A DNA stretch of 64,000 bases, taken from positions 9,610,413-9,674,412 of the forward strand of contig JAJEKV010000003.1 in the NCBI GenBank assembly GCA_021234155.1, given 5' to 3'. The stretch is from Isoetes taiwanensis (lineage: Eukaryota; Streptophyta; Lycopodiopsida; Isoetales; Isoetaceae). Positions 1 through 10,860 of the stretch are shown here, piece by piece. Positions within the stretch are counted from its first letter, which is position 1. The number at the start of each line of letters is the position of its first letter. Below the pieces are notes generated by a model. The model had not been told where the DNA came from. It made no database searches and saw only the letters and a list, made by a program, of their open reading frames with translations. The position numbers were made by a program, and so were the translations under genes.

Positions 1-739
1 CTCATTTGATAACCTAAAGCATAATATTGGAGTAAATTAATGATCTCAATTCAATTAGCGAGCCTAGGTGTAGATGATTGCTTCACAAGCCAAATATTAG
101 CAAAAGAAAATAATCAAGTACTGGCCTCTCAGAAATATTCCATTTATTCACCATACAGTTAAAGTTGCTATTTCTTATCAAAAATCTTTATAAAGAAAAA
201 AAGGGGTCAGATCTCAAAAAAGGACTCTATGCACCTACTCTGCAGAGTCATCAAAAATCGTTCCAATTGACAAAACTTGAAAAGGTATTCTGTTCATACA
301 CTTGCAAAAAAGAAGCTCTAAGTTGGGATATTGACCAAAATTTGACCCCGCGCGGTTTGATCAATTGCACATAGTTGCCCTAAGGATTTTCTAGTAGAGT
401 TTCATAGGCAGATCAAGTACCTTACCTAGTATCCAACAAAATTGATTTAATCAAAAAAAGCTCAAGAACCACACATGGGAAGTATTTTGTCGATAGATGT
501 ATTTTTAATCGCTCAGGAAGCTAATCTATTATGGCTGTTTGAGTAATTCTTTTGTAGTATTCTCTCACAGAGTGGTTGCCTATAGCAACCTGGAGGTTCT
601 ACACCATTGAGGTTGAAGGTTTGCCAGGAATACCTTCAACATTAAATAATACATCATTAGACAGATCGAGGAGCTTTGTGAAACATCAAATTTCATCTAA
701 AATATACTGTTCAATCAAATGTTATAACTAAAATTGTAA

Positions 740-1076
740 TAGCGCCTAGAAAAGCACCATCTGACGATTAGTCTGATGCAATATCTGATGAATAGTCTGA
801 CGCAAAATTTGATGATATATCTGACGTTATATCTGACGCATTTTCTGATGATTATTCTGACGCATATTCTGACGCTTTTTCTGACGATACATATTTGACG
901 TATATTCTGACGATTAATGTGATGCTTAACGTGACGAAGGCTTCTGACGATTTATGTGACGACATGTCTGACGTAGTATCGTCAGGAAAAGCATCAAAAT
1001 AATAATCGTCAGTACGTTCGTCAGCCTGTACGTCAGGCAAAAATCTCTCTAGATAGTATGACGATTTTTCTGACAA
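740..1076. repeat. TGACG-rich degenerate minisatellite (left copy)
   Basis: Short degenerate units of roughly 10 to 13 bases built around TCTGACG are repeated for about 330 bases. From about 970 to 1040 the units read CGTCAG instead, so the array changes orientation near its right end. A 74-codon open frame on the minus strand (852-1076) comes from the low-complexity repeat and is unlikely to be a gene. The right copy is at 56273-56610 and is essentially identical. TGACG is the core recognised by plant TGA-class bZIP factors; binding here is only a possibility. Confidence 0.85.
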
Positions 1077-1199
1077 AAAATGCTCATTCTCTTATAGTGG
1101 TTGGATCTAACCGTTGAAGTTATTTTTCACGAATGTAAAACAATACGATACATTCCCAAAGTTGAGCACACAAACAATATTCCAGGTGGTGGTGCTTTG

Positions 1200-1860
1200 C
1201 TTAAGAAATAGCCTCGGAAAAACCATACTTCCTTAAGAAATAGTTATGTGAAAGACTACTTCACTTTTAGAAAATCACACTTCAGAAAAAAAGCCACTTA
1301 AAAACTACACCTACTTAAAACCACACATCAAAAACCATACTTACGCTTAAAAAATAGCTAATGTAAAAACTATACCTCGCTATATAAACCACACCAAAAA
1401 AAAAAAATCATATTTCCTTAAAAAATAGCTTCCTAAACACTACACCTAGTTATAAACTACACCACTTCGTAAAACCATACTTCATTGAAAAATGTACCAC
1501 TTAAAAAACCACACCCGCTTATAAACCACACTTCAAAACCATACTTTTTAAAAATAGCTATTTAAAAACTACACCCACTTATAAACGACACCTCAAAAAA
1601 CACCACCTCGATTAAAAAAAATCATACCACTTCAGAAAACCATACTTCCTTAAAAAACAACCACTTAAAAACTATACCTCCTTATAAACCACACTTCAAA
1701 AAACTACACTTCCATAAAAAACCACTACTTAAGAACCGCACCTAGTTATAAACTACACCCTCAAAAACAACACCTTCTTAAAACAACACCCCCTCAAAAA
1801 AAAATAAGCAACACTTCTTTTAAAAAACGACACCAAAAAAAAAGACCACACCTTCAAAAC
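1200..1860. repeat. A/C-rich plaid repeat (left copy)
   Basis: About 660 bases of interleaved short phrases such as AAAAACTACACC, ATAAACCACAC and AAAACCATACTTCC, each repeated many times with variable spacing and no single fixed period. The T-rich reverse-strand version of the same vocabulary lies at 50800-51560, and a short piece lies at 9236-9290. The right copy is at 56740-57400. Confidence 0.85.
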
Positions 1861-1890
1861 AAGGTGTCACAGACGAGGGTTGCCCTCCAG
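1858..1890 (+). repeat. Paired-palindrome boundary motif (left copy)
   Basis: The right copy (57394-57425) reads GTGCTGCGCAC followed by GGAGGGTTGCCCTCC, two short palindromes in tandem at the edge of the plaid repeat. In the left copy the first palindrome is altered at its CTG and CAG positions while GAGGGTTGCCCTC remains. The same pair occurs on the minus strand at 23883-23915. Confidence 0.6.
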
Positions 1891-3546
1891 TTTCTTGAGG
1901 GTGAAGTGGCCTAAATCAAAACGTGAAGTCACCTCATTTCCTATGATGGCCGCTATGGCATTTGCGTTGCATCAACTCACTACTTTGTCCAAAATAAGTT
2001 ATCTGGCATTTCCACTTCAAGTACATTTTTGTCGGCAAAATGATGACCATTGCATGAACAAGCCATGCCAAAAGTTCAAGTTGGTACTTTGTCCTTTTGC
2101 CTATTCATATGGTCCCAACTGCAAGGATAAGCTTCTAGGTTAAATCGTTTGTTGCATGGGTACAAGCTTGATCTGATATGAGTACTCTTTAATTTAATGC
2201 TGGAACTTCCTTTTCACTAAACGTATTATGTAGGGTGTTGATTATTTAAAGTATGACAATTGCTTTACTGATGGATCTAGGCTAGAAGTCCAGTGAATAC
2301 GACATTGGTCATGTTCTTATAATTATTTATTATGAATGGGAGGCTATTGAAAACACAGCTCAACTATAGCTTCAGTGATGCATGATGCTCTACTTCAAAC
2401 AAACCGATCCATTTTCTTTTCCATATGTGAATGGTAAGCATGCAGATTTGTTGATGTGCAAATGTGCAAAGTAAGGTAGACTCATGAGATACATGCCACA
2501 TGGGTGTACATGATCCTGATGCTTGAAGTAGATGGAGAGCAATTGAACATGCATCTCTATCCAGTCACAGGTAAATACAATCTTTTGTTACAACTGCCAT
2601 AATTCAGATATTAAAGGCAATTTTGCTGCAATCTTAGAGTCTATTTCCACCTTAGAGAAGAATATAGCATGCAATATACAGACCAGAAACTCTGAACAAG
2701 AGTTCATATGTCACCTTAAAGGCTTCTCTATTACGAGATCTCATGTAGAACGGTACGGATAAATGAAAATATAAACATCTCAAAAGTCTAATAATGCATT
2801 CGTTTTGCATTTATTATGTTGATGCCAGCTCATGCATCAATATAAAGGATTGAACTTCTTGAGTAGATCGTTGATAATAAACTGATTGAATTTCCATTTT
2901 TTGTTATTCTTTGCTAAGTGTAGACTAGCGCCCAAGTATGCTATAACTTATGAAGATCAAAAGACTTTAAAGATATGGAAACTTTAAAGACATTTTTTAC
3001 GACATAGTCTACACCACGCCATGGACGTAAAAATTAATAGTTAACATATAGATGAATAGTGGCGCATAATCCTCAAGAATCATTATGCAAATTTCGTTTT
3101 CAAATTTGCCTAATTTCACCATGCAAATAGCTCACATTTCACCATGCAAATAGCTCACATTTTCGTTTTCAAATCTCTCAGTTATCGTAGCTTTTATTTT
3201 GATACAATCGATCCATTAATGCACACGTAACTATTGAACCTATCCCAAACCTATCCCATGGCCAAACATTGTGCATGAAGATTTAATGTTGATGCTTTGC
3301 AAAGCATCTTCCGAGAATACTAATACGAAAACCAAATTCATATATCAAATTCATGGCCAACATAGAAGAGCACGAAATGGAGACGATTCTGATTTATAAT
3401 ACAATGAAAACGTATGCTTCTGGAGTAACAACATATGACTATACGACTACAACCACATGATAATTGCTCTGAGGAGGGTCATTTCACCAAAGAAAGGCAC
3501 CCGGCAACGCTGCCACACTTGGCGCTGCACTCGTGGCTCCGCACTT

Positions 3547-3614
3547 GGCATATACTTGGAATATGCCAAAAACCCATTTGAGCAAGGATTTGCCCCTTAG
3601 GGGCAACCCAAAAA
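3547..3614 (+). repeat. Double-hairpin module (left-copy instance)
   Basis: Two adjacent stem-loops are visible: GGCATAT with ATATGCC at 3547-3567, then TTGCCCCTTAGGGGCAA at 3590-3606, followed by CCCAAAAA. The duplicate is at 59093-59150. Related modules occur at 9139-9228, 17885-17912 and 17947-18031. Confidence 0.75.
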
Positions 3615-4019
3615 GCGGGGTATATATATTGAATGTATAATGGAAAGAGACGTAAACGTGATCTTTAAATATAATGAATCAATGAAATATTTTTTGATAT
3701 TATGTTGACCTTATTTTGATATTTTGTTATCACATTTTACACATTATAGATGCATATTTGCTAGGTATAATTGACTTATGCTTATTATAGGTGTATATAG
3801 GTGACCTTATAGGTGCATATTGACCTTAAACTAAGGTAAGAAATTAATGTTGACTTATAGATGCTCTAGATATATTCAAAAATATTGTCTTTGTAGAATT
3901 GTTTTATGGTGGTTAGAACTTTCGAAGAGATCCACTTGTCTGCCACATAGATATGTTCTAAATACCTCATGATGCCTCGCACAAATTGTTGGGCACCGAA
4001 GCTAGTGTTGATCGCGCCG

Positions 4020-5000
4020 ACTTTGCTTAAATGATGGGAGGGATATAATCGAGGGATAGAAACTCAACTCTAACCTAACTTGTGATAACTGACCAGATGT
4101 GATATGACAACATCTTCCCGAGTGTTGGTAGTCACAACACTTTGCTTAAATGATGGGAGGGATATACCGAGGGATAGAAACTCAACTCTAACCTAACTTT
4201 GTGATAACGGACCAGATGTGATATGACAACATCTTCCCCCACCTCATCCATGTGACTATATAACCACATATCAATACATCATTTCATTCTGTATTACTTT
4301 CTTCACCATGCAACCTAGGGCTATGGGAATAGAAAGACACCCTTCTCGTGTCCAGTACTTTGAGATGAGGATCAAAGCTGGTTCAACCAGTTCTCTTATA
4401 AGTTATAATGTCCAGTATATTATGAGATAAGGGTCGCTATCCTTGAAGAGGCTGCAATGGCGCCAGAACAAAAAACAATGTAACTTATTATACTCATTGT
4501 ACAAACTGCAAAATGTGGTGATCTCATAATCTTGCAGATAGCTGTGTGTCTTTCTTGTTTTCTTCCTGCCCACCTCATCCATGTGACTATATAACCACAT
4601 ATCAGTTTTTCACCTCCTTAGTTTTCCACATTTCTTCAAAGAAAGTTAGGGCCCACTTTGTTATCTCCATCATTTCAATACATCATTTCATTCTCAGATT
4701 ACTTTCTTCACCATGCAACCTAGGGCTATGGGAATAGAAAGACACCCTTCTCGTATCCAGTACTTTGAAATGAGGATCGGAGCTGGTTCAACCAGTTCTC
4801 TTATAAGTTATAATGTCCAAATATTATGAGATAAGGGTCGCTATCCTTGAAGAGGCAGTAATGGCGGCAACAAAAACAATGTAACTTATTATACTCATTG
4901 TACAAACCGCAAAATGTGATCTCATAATCCTACGATAGTCATGTGTCTTTCTTGTTTCCCTGCTTATGACAGGATACCTACTATAAAACAATCAGAACAA
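4020..5000 (+). repeat. Nested tandem duplications (left copy)
   Basis: Two roughly 115-base units beginning TTGCTTAAATGATGGGAGGG lie at about 4024 and 4141. They are followed by two longer units of about 400 bases that each contain CATGCAACCTAGGGCTATGG (about 4307 and 4712). The same nesting is found in the right copy at 59560-60480. An open frame of about 40 codons starts at each ATGCAACC, but I see no recognisable domain. Confidence 0.7.
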
Positions 5001-6659
5001 AAAATCAAGAAGGGTCCTCATGGAACTTTCTACAAAGTTGCAGCTTCAACAATTGAGGAGAAGCAAGCCCATGGGATGCAATGAACTACAACAATGTGCA
5101 AAGGGTCAGATATGCTCTATGAATACCAAGAAATAATGTTCCACTTGGAACACCTTTTCCAATTGCACGTATCACAATCTACAAGTACATACCGGCAATG
5201 TGAGAATAACAATAAGCATGAATCAATGTGCGTGTCCTAGACATTGAAGCAATCGCCCACAATAAACATCATAGTGAGTATAACAAACTTTTGAACTTTT
5301 AAGGGTTTTGAGTCGATGGGTAGTATACCTCCCATACAATTTCCAAGAAGTGGATCTCAAGAAATGCGATGCTCCCGATAGTTTTATATTATATTCGGTA
5401 CCAAACCAAGCCTTCCCGGCAATGCACTCCATCCCGAACCAACCATGTGTACATTCCCGAGGCACCAAGAGAGAGCCCTGGGTAAAAGGTCCCGAGAAGA
5501 CCCCGATGCCCTTTGGAATGTTTGATGAAACTCCAGTTCACAAAATGGTCAAGCAGTTCGGTGGATAAAGATCACTAAGCAAATATGTACTCAAAGTAAA
5601 AAGACTGCGGCATCGAATATGTTAATTTCCCCAATGAGATCTTGATTCTTCAATTAAGCTCGCGACCGACATATGTCCTAACGAGGTAAACATGATTGCT
5701 AGCCATCCGCACACCTTAGAACAAAGTAATTAATGAGCAATACCAAATCTCAATTACATGAAGCAACTTCGCATGTTAGATGAAAGATATAAATATACCA
5801 AGTAAATCCTTGGTGGATAAAATATTGGTTCAATATAGATGCAAAATTCAAGATAGCAAAGATACAACTCAATCACAAAATACATCTTGTCAAAATACAT
5901 TTACAAGAGTTAACATATGAATCCCTTTGGGACCTAAAATTCTAACTATTTGCTTAACCAAAATGCAAAACCCAACTGACCATAATGGCCAAATGTGACA
6001 AACAATATATTACAGAATGTATGAATTCCTTGCCCGATGTAAAATGTGGCAAAAAATTGATCAAATAGACTCAATCGACATTATTACTTGGAACCCGAAT
6101 TTCTGACCCAACTGACCATACGTACCAAATGCAACAAATAATATATTACGTGAATGTATCGCCGCAGCTTCTAGGCCCTTCAAGATGCGGCATTTGGCGA
6201 CATGCCGCGCCAAAACATAATAATGCATATCAAGATATACACAGCAACAGCAAAGATGTTCGACATCAATTTAACCTACATCCATGCAAAAGGTTATGAG
6301 TGTTCACAGAAGCAAGAATCTATGCTGACAAGATAATATATACAGGGATGGCAGCTTCGTGATACCATAGTGTTATATGACATCTCCTAGTATGCCGATA
6401 AATTCCAATGTATGCAACATGGAACGATATGCTAGTCAGAATCGACTCTCATCCATACGGAATCATGCACATGCCAAAATTAGGATTAATTTGTGGGACA
6501 CTGAGGATTACCACATGGGATAATGCTATTTACTAGACATCCAATTGTATTGAGTTCTGTTGCTTTAAATTCAAGCATGTTAGATCGTAAATCATCATCT
6601 ATAAACAAGAAATGACATGAGACAACCATCAACAACCAAAAACCGAGCGTAAATGTGAT

Positions 6660-6830
6660 TGAACCCGAAGAAGCGTAAATGTAATGACGTTTCTCATTGC
6701 AAGAACATGACGCTTCTCATTGCATGACGCTTGTAAATTGTAATGACGTTTCTCATTGCATAAACCTCAGAATGACATTTCTCATTGCATAAACCTCAGA
6801 ATGACGCTTTAAAAATTGCTTTGATCCTAA
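6660..6830 (+). repeat. TGACGTTTCTCATTGC minisatellite (left copy)
   Basis: Five or six imperfect units of the form ATGACGTTTCTCATTGCATAAACC are arranged head to tail. In this copy several CTG positions read otherwise. The right copy is at 62215-62356. Confidence 0.75.
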
Positions 6831-7001
6831 TAGACAAGTTCTCGACTACACATGTTTTCGAAAATGCATCTATCCGTGAAGGATCATCCTCAGGAAGATC
6901 CATTCCGGCTTGCATCGAACCTAGAATTATTATTCTTGTCCAAAACATATCATATGCATATTAGATTATGAAGGGCAAGTAATCAAGCCGCTTTTATTGT
7001 A

Positions 7002-7480
7002 GAATTTGAGGGGAAAAAATCCGATTCAATATCACGAGTGAGGAGCAATACCTTGCTTGATTTCGCAAGCGCAGTATTACTTCAAAAGTTAAGTTTATTT
7101 TAGGATTTGGTTCAGATTTTCGGGCATTGAACCTTTGGTTCCCCTTGATGGACAAACAAAAAATGCTTTGAAGAAGTCGCATAAAAAGGTCGAGGTTAGC
7201 ATGTCCGCATTCACAGCTTGTTCTATATTATTTTATTCTTAAAAGAGATAATGGGAATTCGAAATGTATTATGCGGTGAATGAAGAGTCTCCCAAATGTC
7301 ACCATCCAAAACTTGAATTTATGCAAGACAGTACATAAATTAATGCATTTTATGGTCAAGTTTTCAGCTCTCTTTACTTTGCTATGCCCTTGATGCAATT
7401 GAGATCACCGATGAAGGCCAAACAATATTTTATGAGTGCCCCAATCCAAAGTGTCACACAAATTTTCGCTAAATACTTAA
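7002..7480 (+). pseudogene. RNA polymerase I subunit A12-like 3' exons, damaged left copy
   Basis: This is the duplicate of the exons at 62539-63015. Exon-like pieces lie near 7002-7060, 7104-7194, 7276-7331 and 7367-7480. Compared with the right copy it has one A fewer in the GGGGAAAAAA run near 7010, which breaks the first exon. CAGCTG is replaced by CACCG near 7406, and CGTCAC is shortened near 7454, which breaks the zinc-ribbon exon. The loss of frame falls at a homopolymer and at CAG/CTG or neighbouring positions, so a sequence error is as likely as true decay. Confidence 0.65.
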
Positions 7481-8479
7481 GATTTGCACATGGTAACTTA
7501 AATTATATTTTTGCATTTTTCCGCATCATCCCATTGCCCTCGCTGAAGCCGGAGTCTGCGGGGTGGATGGTTAAACAACATTTTTGTCTTGGAACTTTAC
7601 CTCATTTCGGAGCCAAGTTTTTATTTATAGCATTCTATGTCACTTGAGCTGAATGTCATTGAGAATGTGTTCTTGGAGCAAGCTTAGTAGCTATCCGTAG
7701 ACAATTACATTGTGCATGAGCGTATCGCTAGTGAGATGACATGATGTTGTGCATCACAAGGATGTAAAAATATAAGCTTTTCTATCTATAAAGTGTTAAT
7801 AATGTTTATGGCAGCTTCACCAATACATGGCATCAATTAGTTGCACAAACAAAATTTTAGCCATAGTAATATGTCGCAAGATGTTAAAGCATATCTCTTT
7901 TCCTTTCTCGTTAAGCATGCAGTGGTTGCTAACAAATTGGGCATGTTCCCCTTTAAATTTAAGGCTTGCTTGTAGGCATATAAAGAAGATGGCGTGAACA
8001 TGCATTATAAGTGCATGAAACACATAGATAATGTTCATGCAATCCTATGCTAATGTGCTCACCTCGTACTAAAAACTATAAGTGAATGGATGGAGAAGCA
8101 AAGAAAATGTAAAAGCCGCAAATTAGCCTGGCTCTGCAGCCATGCATGCCTCATTCGAGTTTTACAACCGCTTTGCTTTTGCTACATCCCTTACTCCATA
8201 ACATTCAAATTTTATCACGCTTTTGGAGCTTGTTGTAGCCTGTTTTGGCAACTATTAAAGACCCATCTACGTAAGATAATGCAAGTAGGCTTGTGCCAAA
8301 AATCTCTTTTCAAGATTTTGTCTTTGTGCTTTGTACATTCTGCGAGAGTCTCTTTTCGGGCGATCCTGTGTTAAATCCTTTAACTGCAGGGCAAAATGCA
8401 TCCTACTTCAAATCTTTGGCCTCAAAAGCAAGCTTTTGTGATCATTTTCTGTTTTATATTATCTCTGCGTGGGCATAGC

Positions 8480-9138
8480 CTGATGGATCAAATGCAGCAG
8501 CATTTGCATGTAAAGACATGGATTAAGAGAATGAACAAGTTTTACATGGATGAATCAAATATTAGATAAAGAAATAGCCATCAAACATGGATTTTTGCAT
8601 AAGTTGAGCATAGAACCGAGCCATGATTCTACGTAAATGACAAAACCCATCCTTACTCTAAGAAATCAAAGCCTGGAAAATACAATAACTCAAACCTTTA
8701 TATTCAACCTCGAAGGCTTTGTAAACTCGAACATGGCCCTCAAGACGTAATCCAGATCACTCAATCTGAAAATTTGCAATATAAAAATGGGATCAAATTT
8801 TTTTGATAGATCCTAATGGGTGATCGCGAACTCCTCGTTCAATGGCGTCACCAACAGGTTTCAATCAACTAAACCCAAAACAAACACTTGTAAAATTTAT
8901 TCAACAAATGGAGGCGAAAGAAATCAAGGCTTACTAGATTAGAGAAGAAAAGCGAAAAGAGTTACCGAAAAGAGGTGAAACCGAGAGGACATGGTGGGCT
9001 GGTGCTGCCAAGATGCTACCGAGAGTATCCATAGCCGATGCTCATTGTATTTTGCCAGTTATCCGGTTCGATCATCACCGGCCCACAATGCAGGTGACCG
9101 ATAATTTACAGGGCAGAGTAGGTTTTTAGCAGTCACCA
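8480..9138. other. Right-end segment of the inserted element, no gene seen
   Basis: This stretch continues the duplicated block beyond the point where the right copy leaves the window. I see no coding region. From about 9045 it begins a roughly 190-base stretch that is present in inverted orientation at 17938-18120. Confidence 0.5.
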
Positions 9139-9232
9139 GCATATCCTAGGTATATTCTAGTATATACCTAAGATATGCCATAAACCCATATAAACAAGGG
9201 TTTGCCCCCCTAGGGGCAACCCAAAAACTATA
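9045..9232 (+). repeat. Inverted repeat, left arm, with double hairpin
   Basis: The reverse complement of this segment matches 17938-18120, including the stretches reading GGATATGC, GTGACTGCT, CCCTGTAAATT and ATAACTGGCA on that side. Within it, 9139-9178 is an imperfect hairpin with 17-base arms (GCATATCCTAGGTATAT and its complement). 9202-9219 is a second hairpin, TTGCCCCCCTAGGGGCAA, followed by CCCAAAAA. The two arms are 8.9 kb apart. I could not find a convincing target-site duplication outside them. Confidence 0.7.
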
Positions 9233-9339
9233 GCTCCATAAAAAAACTACACCGCCTTAATAAACCACACCTCCACATAACCACATGTAGATTTTTGGAA
9301 CAACGACATGTGGTCTTTTGTTACCTTGTTGTTTTTAGG

Positions 9340-9365
9340 TGTGGTCCCAGAATTGGGGTGGTAGT
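9340..9365 (+). mobile_element. Right terminal inverted repeat of the 14-kb element
   Basis: The sequence ends ATTGGGGTGGTAGT, the exact reverse complement of ACTACCACCCCAAT at 50780. The homology extends inward over about 26 bases with few differences. Immediately after it the chromovirus integrase reading resumes with FMVNYGYQ. With the following G the end would read CACTACC from outside, reminiscent of CACTA elements, but the left end has T at that position. An ACATGTGGT-type subterminal phrase lies just inside. Confidence 0.8.
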
Positions 9366-10025
9366 GAATTTCATGGTTAATTACGGGTACCAGTGCCTAA
9401 CCCCGGATACTTGGCACAATCCTGTGTCAAAGGTTGAAGTATCCCAGCCAGATGCTTGGAGATATGCAACAGCTTGGTGGAAGAGGTAAGGGATTACTTA
9501 TTGGCGCAAAGAAGTCGGCAGAAGAGTGTAGCCTACGTGCATAGGACCATAAGGGAGTTCAAGGTAGGCGATAGCGTTTGGTTGAAGATCAAGGTTAAGC
9601 AAGCTACGCCTTTCGATTGGGAGTTGCAAGAAGCTTGCCCCTAGGTGGGCTGGTCCGTTCAAGATTTTGGAGAGAGTGGGCTCCCAAGCCTACAAGTTGG
9701 ATCTTCCTACCCATCTTAAGGTTCACAAGGTTTTTCACGAAGCTTATTAAAAGGCACAATCCTAACCCCGAGGAGGTTTTGGATACTCCAACTTTGTTGG
9801 AAATGACAAGAAGAGCAAGTTGAAATTGTGCCTCTAATTACTTCTTGATAAGTCATTCAAGAAGACTAGGAGGTCTCGGTTCCTCAATATTTGGTCAAGT
9901 GGAAGCACTTGCCCGTGGAAGACGAAACCTGGGTATTGAAGCAGATTTGGAGAAGCAATACCCGTGAGTTTATGAAGGAGTTTGATGGGCTTAGTCGCCT
10001 CCGACTTGGTCGACCCCACGACTCC
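9366..10025 (+). pseudogene. Ty3/gypsy chromovirus integrase C-terminus and chromodomain
   Basis: The reading begins FMVNYGYQ and continues through NPVSKVE, DAWRYAT, RDYLLAQRSRQKSVA and REFKVGDSVWLK, the usual C-terminal part of a chromovirus integrase. It then passes through a lysine- and valine-rich linker to a chromodomain around 9870-10000 with YLVKWKHLPVEDETWV. At least five frame changes separate the segments. The integrase core needed upstream is not here; it ends at 50779 in the motif IGMSPF, which this segment continues. It probably represents the 3' half of that same element. Confidence 0.85.
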
Positions 10026-10848
10026 AGAGGTTAGCTTAGTATGCTTCTTAGTTAGTTTTAAGTTCGCTCATGTCTTCTAGTTGGTAGAGTACATGTGCGT
10101 AATCTTGGAACGCGGTGGGCGATGATGGGATACGCCTTTAAAGGCATTCTTCTAGGGCCAACACGCACCAAGAGGTGCGCATGACCATTAGGGTCATGTG
10201 AGTGAGGAATGAGGCATGGTGGGCGATGATGGGACATCGACGGATGTTTCTATGCCGCGATCGCGGGTAATGAACACCGGCCGTAGGAGGGTCGTGGTGA
10301 AGGTCAAAGTGATCATGAGCCATGATGGGATCGCCGACGCCCTAGCTTAAAACCCTTGGGGCATGATGCACTAGGGGTACTCGCACACCGTAACCGAAAG
10401 TACAAGGTAGCACTTGATCATGGGCGATGATGGGATCATCTTAAATGGTCCTTAAGCTCAAACCGGAAAGGGCCATGATCGAATGCAAGGTATTGGTAAG
10501 GGGTGGTCCCCTAAAACCACAAACTTATTAATTAAACTAACGTAATGTGCTCCTTGTGTAGGCAAGTGAGAAGCGGGCATCGAGGTGGGGCGCATTACGA
10601 GAAGATGGGGGAGCCATAATTTAGATTATGAACCCTAAATAACTCTTATAATAATGTTTTGAATTATTGTAAGAAGTAACCTTGTTAAGGCTATATAATT
10701 TTGCATAAGTACAAATATAGCCTAAATTTTGACATTTAACTCTTTAATAGGAAGTTGATCGTTTAAAATTAAGTGTATGTTCTTGTGTTGTTTTGCAGGA
10801 TAGAGTAGGCTCATCACCTTAGCGCAATGTTGAGGACAACATTGTCCT
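10026..10848 (+). other. Chromovirus untranslated 3' region with GATGATGGGA repeats
   Basis: No coding region is visible between the chromodomain and the polypurine tract. The phrase GGGCGATGATGGGA or a close variant occurs about five times between 10115 and 10435 at irregular spacing. GTTGAGGACAACATTGTCCT near 10829-10848 is a small stem-loop directly before the polypurine tract. Confidence 0.55.
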
Positions 10849-10860
10849 AGGGGGGAGAAT
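10849..10860 (+). promoter_or_regulatory. Polypurine tract of the chromovirus
   Basis: AGGGGGGAGAAT is followed by TGTGACG, the common arrangement of polypurine tract and LTR start in plant Ty3/gypsy elements. It lies about 830 bases after the chromodomain, on the same strand. Confidence 0.75.

Larger units (their letters stand above)
1..8479 (+). repeat. Left copy of the long direct duplication
   Basis: The first base pairs with 55534 and the match runs to the right edge of the window at 64000, with the offset drifting only from 55533 to 55521. Identity is very high between clustered differences. The block holds a TGACG-rich minisatellite, an A/C-rich plaid repeat, a double-hairpin module, nested tandem repeats and broken exons of an RPA12-like gene. 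Most differences from the right copy fall at CAG or CTG. Both ends of the match are set by the window edge or by lack of further sequence, so the true duplication is probably longer. Confidence 0.95.

Noticed and set aside
852-1076. 74-codon minus-strand ORF, also present at 56386-56610
   Set aside because: It is a by-product of the TGACG minisatellite; composition follows the repeat unit and no start context or homology is visible.
735-1080. CRISPR-like array
   Set aside because: Repeats are about 10-13 bases, degenerate and contiguous, in a plant genome. There are no uniform repeats and spacers and no associated genes.
1-8479. Methylation-driven mutation (deamination) as the cause of CAG/CTG loss
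   Set aside because: Deamination would give CAG to TAG or CAA and CTG to TTG or CTA. The observed changes are mixed substitutions and indels, often CTG to CCG, and they alternate between copies.
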